Notes under the pieces: model-generated
Told to the model about the DNA's origin: nothing
The model's database searches: none
The model's input: only the letters and a program-made list of their open reading frames with translations
In this document: in pieces, positions 58,007 through 64,000 of the stretch
Position numbering within the stretch: position 1 is the stretch's first letter
Layout of the letters: every line of letters begins with the position of its first letter
Position numbers and translations under genes: made by a program
NCBI GenBank assembly: GCA_017449265.1
Contig: JAFSJW010000080.1
Span: 62,001-126,000, forward strand
Direction of reading: 5' to 3'
DNA: 64,000 nt
Source of the DNA: Treponema sp.
Lineage (GTDB): Bacteria > Spirochaetota > Spirochaetia > Treponematales > Treponemataceae

Positions 58007-59578
58007 ATGGAAGACCGATTTTTGCCGATTGGCATTCAGGATTTTGAGGATTTGAGAAGGCGGGGGTGCGTCTATGTGGACAAGACATCTTATGTCTACG
58101 ACCTTGCCCGCGAGGGAAAAGCCTATTTTTTGAGCCGCCCGCGCCGATTCGGAAAAAGCCTTTTGCTTTCCACGATGGAAGCCTATTTCTTAGGCAAAAA
58201 AGAACTGTTCCGAGGGCTTGCGCTTGAAAAGCTTGAAAAAAAATGGGAAGTTTGCCCGGTCATTAAAATCAGCTTTGGCGGCGGCTCATTCGACAACACA
58301 AAAAAACTGTTTGCACTTTTTGAGCAGATTTTAGGTAAATACGAAGAGCAGTATGGAATCGAAAAAAAATCATCGGAATTTTTCACTCGCTTTGCCGAGA
58401 TTATAACGACCGCCTACGAAAGGACCGGCAAACAAGTTGCCATCATCATTGACGAGTACGACAAGCCGGTGCTCGACGCGCTCTACTCCGAATACGAGGA
58501 GAAAAACAGGGCGGAACTCCGTGCGTTCTACAGCCCGCTGAAAGAACTCGACCAATACATCCGCTTTTTGTTCATCACAGGAATCACGAAAATCAGCCAC
58601 ATGAACATTTTCAGCGGTCTAAACCAGCTTAACGACATAAGTTTGATGTCAAAGTTTTCTTCGATTTGCGGAATTTCCGAGTCCGAGCTGAACGCGTATT
58701 TTGTGCCGGAAATCGAGGCTCTTGCAAATCGATTCGGCATGACGGTGGAGGCGGCGAAAGAGAAGCTCAAAACAATGTATGACGGCTATCATTTTTCGTT
58801 CAACGTGGAGGGCGTTTACAACCCGTTCTGCCTTTTGAAGTGCTTTTTTGACTGTGATTTCGGCTCGTACTGGTTCCAAAGCGGCACGCCGTCAATGCTC
58901 GTGAAGGCGTTGCAGAACCAGCCGCTTGAGCTTGAGACGCTCGTCAACGGGCGCGAGGTCGATGAGATTTCATTCCGCGAGTACGACCCGAACACAAAGA
59001 ACATGCTCCCTGTCATCTATCAAAGCGGCTATCTCACGATAAAAGGCTTCGACGCCGAGGACAGGATGTTCTGGCTGGACTTTCCGAACCGCGAGGTCGA
59101 GCAGTCATTCTTGAAAATCCTTTTGGCAAAATATGTCTCCGTTCCCTACGACGACATGGGGCTTGAAATCAGCAATCTGCGGAACGCGCTCAGGAACAAG
59201 GACGTTGACCGCGTTTGCTCGATGATAAAGGCAGCCGTTGCGGACTTGCCCACAATCGTGAAAAAGGACATCTGCGAAAACTACTACGAGTCCGTGACGC
59301 ATTTGATGTTCCGTCTGAGCGGAATGCGCGTTGTCTCCGAGCTGCAAAGCGTGAACGGAAGGAGCGATGTCGTTGTCACAACAAAGGACGCGGTTTTCAT
59401 TTTTGAGCTTAAGATGGATAAAGGTGGAGAATTTGAGAAAATCGCTCAGAATGCGCTTGCCCAGATTGACGAAAGTGGTTATGCGGAGCGATTCGCCGTG
59501 AGCGGCAAGCAAATGTTCAAGGTTGCGCTCGTGTTCTCCAGCGACGGCAAGGGGCTTGTGGGCTGGAAAGTGCGATAG
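58007..59578 (+). CDS. AAA-ATPase-like / PD-(D/E)XK nuclease-superfamily protein (copy 2)
   Basis: A 523-residue tandem paralogue of the preceding protein, alignable end to end. Motifs: FLSRPRRFGKSLLLSTMEAYF, VAIIIDEYDKPVLDALYSEYE, GITKISHMNIFSGLNQLNDIS and GRSDVVVTTKDAVFIFELKM. I start at the ATG at 58007, matching the paralogue's MEERF as MEDRF; the upstream ATG at 57998 overlaps the TATAAT box. Codon choice is richer in G/C than in copy 1, suggesting an older duplication or separate acquisition. Confidence 0.9.
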   Translation: MEDRFLPIGIQDFEDLRRRGCVYVDKTSYVYDLAREGKAYFLSRPRRFGKSLLLSTMEAYFLGKKELFRGLALEKLEKKWEVCPVIKISFGGGSFDNTKKLFALFEQILGKYEEQYGIEKKSSEFFTRFAEIITTAYERTGKQVAIIIDEYDKPVLDALYSEYEEKNRAELRAFYSPLKELDQYIRFLFITGITKISHMNIFSGLNQLNDISLMSKFSSICGISESELNAYFVPEIEALANRFGMTVEAAKEKLKTMYDGYHFSFNVEGVYNPFCLLKCFFDCDFGSYWFQSGTPSMLVKALQNQPLELETLVNGREVDEISFREYDPNTKNMLPVIYQSGYLTIKGFDAEDRMFWLDFPNREVEQSFLKILLAKYVSVPYDDMGLEISNLRNALRNKDVDRVCSMIKAAVADLPTIVKKDICENYYESVTHLMFRLSGMRVVSELQSVNGRSDVVVTTKDAVFIFELKMDKGGEFEKIAQNALAQIDESGYAERFAVSGKQMFKVALVFSSDGKGLVGWKVR

Positions 59579-59659
59579 ATAAGGAAAGTATTTTCTTACG
59601 AAAAATATCGCGACTGCTTGAAATTTGACAGCAAAACTTAAAATCTATAAACTATCAGC

Positions 59660-60022
59660 ATGAAAATCGCAGCTACTTATGAAAAAGAGACTGGAAATGT
59701 GTTCCAGCATTTTGGAAAAACTCAGTTTTTTAAGATTTATGAAATTGAAGACGGAAAAATCGTTTCTTCGGAAGTTATTGATAACGGTGGAAACGGTCAT
59801 CATGCACTTCCGCCATATCTAAAAAGTCTTGGAGTTGAAACGCTTATTCTTGGAAACCGCGGTCAGGGGGCTATCGATGCAATTGCGGCTTCTGGACTTA
59901 AAGAAGTTCCAGGAATTACAGGTTCTGCCGACGAAGCCGCAGAGCTTTTTGCAAAAGGTGAGCTTAAAGGCAATTTTAATGCAAAATGCGACCATAACCA
60001 CGGAGAGCATCACCACAACTAA
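59660..60022 (+). CDS. NifX/NifB-type iron-molybdenum-cofactor-binding domain protein
   Basis: A 120-residue protein of the dinitrogenase FeMo-cofactor-binding family (NifX, NafY and MTH1175-like): VFQHFGKTQFFKIYEIEDGKIVSSEVIDNGGNGHHALPPYLKSLGV and LILGNRGQGAIDAI. The C-terminus is His-rich (CDHNHGEHHHN), a likely metal site. No nif genes adjoin, so it is probably a general metal or Fe-S-related binding protein. TTGACA (59625-59630) and TATAAA (59646-59651) lie just upstream and the -10 ends eight bases before the ATG with no Shine-Dalgarno. Confidence 0.88.
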   Translation: MKIAATYEKETGNVFQHFGKTQFFKIYEIEDGKIVSSEVIDNGGNGHHALPPYLKSLGVETLILGNRGQGAIDAIAASGLKEVPGITGSADEAAELFAKGELKGNFNAKCDHNHGEHHHN

Positions 60023-60036
60023 TTGAGGTCAAAAAA

Positions 60037-60351
60037 TTGGCTTCTTCAAAAGAATATTTGAACTATATTTTAGACCAGCTTTCTCTTTTGGAGGGAATTA
60101 CTTTCCGTGCGATGATGGGTGAGTTCATCCTTTACAAAAATGGAAAAATTTTCGGCGGGATATACGATGACCGATTTCTTGTGAAGCCTATAAAATCTGC
60201 GTTGGAGAAACTGCCGGATGCTCCGAGAGAATTGCCGTACGAAGGTGCAAAGGAAATGCTTCTTGTGGAAGATGTTGATAACAGAGAATTTTTGCGAGAG
60301 CTGGTTACGGCAATGTGCGGACAAGATGAGATTTTGAAAGAAAAAAATTAA
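60037..60351 (+). CDS. TfoX N-terminal-domain protein (TTG start)
   Basis: A 104-residue single-domain protein: YILDQLSLLEGITFRAMMGEFILYKNGKIFGGIYDDRFLVKP, then PYEGAKEMLLVEDVDNREFL. This is the TfoX_N pattern found in Sxy competence regulators and many stand-alone small proteins. The TTG start has GAGG nine bases upstream and lies 14 bases after the NifX-like gene, so the two are probably cotranscribed. A competence role is not implied by the domain alone. Confidence 0.87.
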   Translation: MASSKEYLNYILDQLSLLEGITFRAMMGEFILYKNGKIFGGIYDDRFLVKPIKSALEKLPDAPRELPYEGAKEMLLVEDVDNREFLRELVTAMCGQDEILKEKN

Positions 60352-60388
60352 GCAGGAAGAATGCGTATAATTGTCAGATTGTAAGTGA

Positions 60389-60427
60389 TAGAGCTGTTCG
60401 GGAAACTAAAATTTACGGGCAGTTCTA
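60389..60427 (+). repeat. Diverged palindrome copy
   Basis: Left arm TAGAGCTGTTCGGGAAA, right arm TTTACGGGCAGTTCTA, partial pairing with G-U wobbles. It lies between the TfoX-like gene and the alcohol dehydrogenase gene. Confidence 0.6.
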
Positions 60428-60457
60428 ATTTTTAAGAGTTGCTCTAGAGGAGTTTTT

Positions 60458-61633
60458 ATGGATAATTTCACTTTTTATTCACCTACATTTTTTGTTTTTG
60501 GAAAAGAAACTGAAAATAAGGCCGGCGAGTATGTAAAACAATTCGGCGGAAGCAAGGTTTTGATTCATTTTGGCGGAACAAGCGCACGAAAATCAGGGCT
60601 TTTGGATAGAGTTGAAAAATCGCTTTCAGCGGCAGGCATTCCGTTTGTTTCCCTCGGGGGAGTGAAGCCGAATCCAAGAAGCGGTCTTGTCTATGAAGGA
60701 ATAGACTTGTGCAGAAAAGAAAAGGTTGATTTCATACTTGCTGTTGGCGGGGGAAGCGTTATTGATTCGGCAAAAGCTATTGCAGCAGGGGTTTTGTATG
60801 ACGGTGACTTCTGGGATTTTTACAGCGGAAAGCGCGTTGTATCTGCAATTCCGATTGGGACGGTTCTTACAATAGCGGCCGCAGGAAGCGAAGGAAGCGG
60901 GGATTCTGTGGTTACGAAGGAAGATGGTATGCTTAAGCGCGCGACGAGCAGTAACGCTCTGAGACCTAAGTTCAGTATTTTGAACCCCGAGCTTACGCAA
61001 ACGCTTCCTGCGTATCAGACTGCGGCAGGTGTTACGGACATAATGGCGCATCTTTACGAGCGTTATCTTACGAACACAAAAGAAGTCGAAGTCACCGACC
61101 GCATGATTGAGGCTCTTCTTTTGACCATGAAGCATGAAGGACCGCGTGTCATTGCTGACCCGAACAATTATGAGGCTCGTGCGAACATTATGTGGGCAGG
61201 AATGATGGCGCATAACAATTCATGCGGCGTGGGCAGAAGCCAGGACTGGAACAGCCATAACATCGAGCACGAGCTGTCTGCTCTTTACGATTGCGCCCAC
61301 GGAGCTGGACTTGCGGTCACAATGCCCGCGGTTTTGAAATATGTAATGAACCATGATGTAATGCGATTTGCGAAAGTCGCCGTCCGTGTCTGGGGCTGCC
61401 AGATGGATTTTGACCATCCTGAAAGAACTGCTCTTGAAGGAATCGAGGCATTCAGAAATTTCCTTATTTCGCTGGGAATGCCCAAAAATTTCAGTGAGCT
61501 TGGCGCAAAGGAAGAGGATATACCAAAGCTGGCGAATATTCTCTGCCACGGAAACGGGCGACCAGGCTCAATCTCAGGTTTTGTAACGCTGACCGAGGAA
61601 GACTGCGCGAAAATCTATCAGATGATGGTCTAA
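60458..61633 (+). CDS. Iron-containing (NADPH-type) alcohol dehydrogenase
   Basis: A 391-residue group III alcohol dehydrogenase resembling butanol dehydrogenase/YqhD. The nucleotide-binding GGGSVIDSAKAIAAG and the catalytic metal region AAGVTDIMAHLYERYL (Asp, His) and SALYDCAHGAGLAVTMPA (His) with a later CHGNGRPG are visible. It would reduce aldehydes such as butanal or acetaldehyde during fermentation, or detoxify them. AGAGGAG precedes the ATG. It is monocistronic. Confidence 0.93.
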   Translation: MDNFTFYSPTFFVFGKETENKAGEYVKQFGGSKVLIHFGGTSARKSGLLDRVEKSLSAAGIPFVSLGGVKPNPRSGLVYEGIDLCRKEKVDFILAVGGGSVIDSAKAIAAGVLYDGDFWDFYSGKRVVSAIPIGTVLTIAAAGSEGSGDSVVTKEDGMLKRATSSNALRPKFSILNPELTQTLPAYQTAAGVTDIMAHLYERYLTNTKEVEVTDRMIEALLLTMKHEGPRVIADPNNYEARANIMWAGMMAHNNSCGVGRSQDWNSHNIEHELSALYDCAHGAGLAVTMPAVLKYVMNHDVMRFAKVAVRVWGCQMDFDHPERTALEGIEAFRNFLISLGMPKNFSELGAKEEDIPKLANILCHGNGRPGSISGFVTLTEEDCAKIYQMMV

Positions 61634-61725
61634 AGCGGGGACTGTTCAGAAAGTCTTGGGTATTTTTCTTTTCCTGGACTTTCTGAAAGGCTCAGACTAT
61701 TTGATAATATTTAGCGGAGGAAACG

Positions 61726-63105
61726 ATGATTTTTCAGAATCTTGTGGATGCACAAGGAATGGCGGCGGCAGTTATCTCTGTTGAAAAGACTAAGGACGGT
61801 CACTATGGTGACATTCGTGTTGTTTGTGCGAATGATATGTACAAGCAGATTATGGGGGCTGGCTACCATGACGGCATAATTTATTCTGAGCTTGTTCCCA
61901 AAGAACCGAATTTCGAGGATTTTTGTTATCGTTGTGCGGTTCTTAAGCAGCATATACATGCTTATGTTGACACAAAAGCAATGGGAGTCTGGACGGACGG
62001 AACTTATATTCCGCTTTCACCGTCGCTTGACAAGGATAATCTGTGTCACTTTTTGTTTTTCTTTGAATTCACAACCGGACCTGAATCTGAAAAATTATCG
62101 AAAGTTTCTGTAGAAACAGCTCCGATGGTCATTCAGACTTGCATAAATCTTCGTGGCTCAGAAAATTTCTACGAAAGCATGAACACGGTTATATCTGATA
62201 TTCAGAAAAATACCCAGTCTTTTTGTAGCTGTATCATTATGATTGATAAAGAAAAGCGCAAATACGCGCCTCTTTGTTCAAAATTCAGTACTGATGAAAT
62301 CACAATTGAGGATTTTTTTCCGTATCTTTCAGACGATGTTGTTTTTTCGTGGGAAGAAATGTTGAAGAATCATGATGATGTAATCATAAAAGACGAATTT
62401 GACCTTATGGAGCTTGAGAAAATAAATCCTGTTTGGGCAAAAAGTCTTCGCGCTGCGAAAGTCAGAAATGTCATACTTGTTCCTCTTTCTCAGGGCAAAA
62501 AGATGTTCGGTGTTTTGTTTGTCACTAATTTCAATGAGGAAAAAATCGTTGACCTGAAAGAATTCGTGGAGCTTACGGCTTTTTTTCTTTCATCTGAGAT
62601 TGCGAACAATGAGCTGATGGAGAAACTTGAGTTTTTGAGCAATGTTGATACTTTGACCGGCGTTAAGAACAGAAATTCAATGAATGCAAGAATTGACTGG
62701 CACATAAACGGAAATTCTTTGGTTCGCTCTCCTTTCGGAATAATTTTTACGGATTTGAACGGTCTAAAGCAATGCAATGATACTGGCGGTCACGCAGCTG
62801 GCGACAAGCTTTTGAAAGAGGCGGCAGCCATGCTCAGAAAGCATTTTGACGACTACGAGATTTATCGTTCAGGCGGAGATGAGTTCGTGGTTATCATTCC
62901 TAACTGTAAGAAAGAGGATTTTGATAAAAAAGTCACTAATCTCAGGTCAGAAACAGGATACGGTAAGCCAGTCTGTTTTGCAATCGGTGCGGAATGGGGC
63001 GGTGATTCAAATGACATCCGCCGTTGTATGCGTGTTGCCGACGAAGCGATGTATGCGGATAAGACCGAATTCTATAGGCAGCATCCAGAGATTGTGAAAA
63101 GATGA
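61726..63105 (+). CDS. Diguanylate cyclase (GGDEF) with sensory N-terminus
   Basis: A 459-residue soluble protein. Residues about 1-115 look like a PAS-like domain, and residues 130-290 look GAF-like (SFCSCIIMIDKEKRKYAPL, VILVPLSQGKKMFGVLFVTNF). The GGDEF domain (about 305-450) has NVDTLTGVKNRNSMNARI, FTDLNGLKQCNDTGGHAAGDKLL and the active-site RSGGDEFVVI. It should make cyclic di-GMP. No RxxD inhibitory site is evident before the active site. GGAGG precedes the ATG. Confidence 0.92.
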   Translation: MIFQNLVDAQGMAAAVISVEKTKDGHYGDIRVVCANDMYKQIMGAGYHDGIIYSELVPKEPNFEDFCYRCAVLKQHIHAYVDTKAMGVWTDGTYIPLSPSLDKDNLCHFLFFFEFTTGPESEKLSKVSVETAPMVIQTCINLRGSENFYESMNTVISDIQKNTQSFCSCIIMIDKEKRKYAPLCSKFSTDEITIEDFFPYLSDDVVFSWEEMLKNHDDVIIKDEFDLMELEKINPVWAKSLRAAKVRNVILVPLSQGKKMFGVLFVTNFNEEKIVDLKEFVELTAFFLSSEIANNELMEKLEFLSNVDTLTGVKNRNSMNARIDWHINGNSLVRSPFGIIFTDLNGLKQCNDTGGHAAGDKLLKEAAAMLRKHFDDYEIYRSGGDEFVVIIPNCKKEDFDKKVTNLRSETGYGKPVCFAIGAEWGGDSNDIRRCMRVADEAMYADKTEFYRQHPEIVKR

Positions 63106-63183
63106 AAAAGGACTTTTACCCTATGTTTTTGAAATGAATCAATAATCGTATGACAAGAAACTGTCTTTTTTCTATAATATAAA

Positions 63184-63220
63184 AAGCTGCCCGGCGAACC
63201 GATATTTCCGGACGGCTCTA
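63184..63220 (-). repeat. Diverged palindrome copy upstream of aspartokinase
   Basis: Read on the minus strand TAGAGCCGTCCGGAAA, loop-like TATCGGT, then TCGCCGGGCAGCT; a degenerate member of the 39-bp family with a partly G/C-shifted stem. Confidence 0.5.
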
Positions 63221-63293
63221 AAGATGATTTTAAACTTTGAAAAACTAGAGTTTTTCGAGGTGAGTTTGAAAATTATTATTTTTTGAGGACAGT

Positions 63294-64000
63294 ATGATTA
63301 CATTAAAATTCGGCGGAACTTCCATGGGAAACGCCAGGCGGATTCTTGATTCAGTTGATATTATGATTGGGCGCGCTGAAAAAGACAGAATTAGCGTCAT
63401 AATCTCTGCAGTTGCGGGCGTATCGAACTTTTTGCAGTCCGCCATAGACTCTTGCGTTCGCGGAACTGAATGTGCTTCATTTATAGAAGAAATCAGAAAA
63501 ATACATTCTGGTATTTGCTCTGAGATTCAGTCATCAATCAGTGGGTTTTCAGCTGATGATGTTATGAATCAGATTGAGCCTCTTTTGTCGGAGCTTGAGA
63601 AACTTCTGAGCGGAGTGTCCGTGTTCGGCGAGTGTCCTAAGTCAATTCATTGCAGGATTATGGGCATGGGCGAGCTTTTTTGCGTTCCGATTGTCAGCGC
63701 GGTTCTGAGGGCAAGGGGAAAAAGCGTGCTTCTTCTTGATTCTCGCTCGTTCATATACACTACGGGCGACCAGAAAGAAGGAGACCCAGACTACGCAAGG
63801 ACAGCCAGCGCGCTTGCTCCGTACAGGGATGGGGCAGAGTCTTCTCAGGCAAGAATCCTTCTTTTCCCTGGTTTTATATGCGCGTGGGCAAAACATTCTG
63901 ACGACAAGGGCGTTATGGGGCTTCTCGGACGGAACGGCTCTGATTTTTCCGCGGCAATCGTTGCATCTGCGCTCGGCTCTTCAAGGTGTGAGTTTTGGAC
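63294..64000 (+). CDS. Aspartokinase, 3' end outside window
   Basis: The N-terminal 235 residues of an aspartate kinase. The ATP and aspartate site KFGGTSMGNARRI opens the protein, followed by VIISAVAGVSNFL, MGMGELFCVPIVSAVL and the phosphate-binding region FPGFICAWAKH with GLLGRNGSDFSAAIVASAL. GAGG precedes the ATG. It catalyses the first step of the Lys/Thr/Met pathway. Whether it is a bifunctional aspartokinase-homoserine dehydrogenase (ThrA) cannot be told because the C-terminus is cut; the MGMGELF and GRNGSDFSA wording is compatible with that class. Confidence 0.92.
   Translation, partial: MITLKFGGTSMGNARRILDSVDIMIGRAEKDRISVIISAVAGVSNFLQSAIDSCVRGTECASFIEEIRKIHSGICSEIQSSISGFSADDVMNQIEPLLSELEKLLSGVSVFGECPKSIHCRIMGMGELFCVPIVSAVLRARGKSVLLLDSRSFIYTTGDQKEGDPDYARTASALAPYRDGAESSQARILLFPGFICAWAKHSDDKGVMGLLGRNGSDFSAAIVASALGSSRCEFW

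Noticed and set aside
59660-60022. Nitrogen-fixation gene cluster
   Set aside because: Only a single NifX-like domain protein is present; this family has many non-nif members.
60037-60351. Competence regulator TfoX/Sxy
   Set aside because: Only the N-terminal domain is present, and no competence genes adjoin.

Overview
The window looks like a chromosomal segment of a host-associated, plant-polysaccharide-using Treponema (Spirochaetes). This rests on gene content and order, not a database search. The main clues are the cheA / cheW-cheR-like / cheX / cheY cluster typical of treponemes, rpsP-khpA-rimM-trmD-rplS in one operon, an lptC-lptA-lptB run behind pyrG, and two tandem secreted PL1 pectate lyases close to a KDPG aldolase and a multi-sugar ABC ATPase, which suggests pectin degradation. 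Base composition is moderately AT-rich. Both ends cut a gene: a large minus-strand ankyrin-like protein on the left (1-2308) and an aspartokinase on the right (63294-64000).

Layout. 1-5.3 kb is accessory: the ankyrin-like gene, a small HicA-like protein, a secreted-protein gene split by a 109-bp hairpin-rich insertion, and an AAA+/DUF4143 ATPase. 5.4-13 kb holds a chemoreceptor, the rpsP-rplS operon, a tight operon ending yraN-57 aa-zinc-ribbon-like protein, tRNA-Leu, a PC4-like protein and tatD. 13-20.7 kb has a split chromate transporter, malQ, sufCBD and ilvE. 20.8-25.6 kb is the chemotaxis operon. 25.6-30.8 kb holds pyrG, the lpt genes and purB. 30.9-33.4 kb is an MBOAT acyltransferase with a frameshifted SGNH-like partner. 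33.5-39.8 kb is the pectin/sugar region. 39.8-41.3 kb is a TetR-flavoprotein islet of different codon use. 41.3-48.9 kb has a cation exchanger under a yybP-ykoY (Mn2+) riboswitch, an HtrA protease, a lipase with a beta-barrel-like tail, and a FIST protein paired with a soluble chemoreceptor. 49.1-55.7 kb (mostly minus) has a transglutaminase-like protein, icd, an ArsC-like protein, a lipoprotein and a FeoA-FeoB fusion. 55.8-64 kb has arfB, two tandem AAA/PD-(D/E)XK paralogues, NifX-like and TfoX-like proteins, an iron-type alcohol dehydrogenase, a GGDEF protein and aspartokinase.

How the genes connect. Secreted pectate lyases would yield oligogalacturonides, an MsmX/UgpC-type ATPase can energise sugar import, and the KDPG aldolase would complete uronate catabolism. 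Chemotaxis is represented by a membrane receptor, a soluble receptor with a FIST partner, and the full core operon.

Window-wide signals of most interest: (1) a dispersed 39-bp palindrome in at least seven intergenic copies, with compensatory stem changes and a conserved asymmetric loop, often touching stop codons and lacking a U-tract; (2) about a dozen genes whose -10 box lies only 5-9 bases before the ATG with no Shine-Dalgarno, implying leaderless mRNAs; (3) a CTP synthase whose glutaminase nucleophile Cys is Asp; (4) a small MITE-like element with a 7-bp target duplication.
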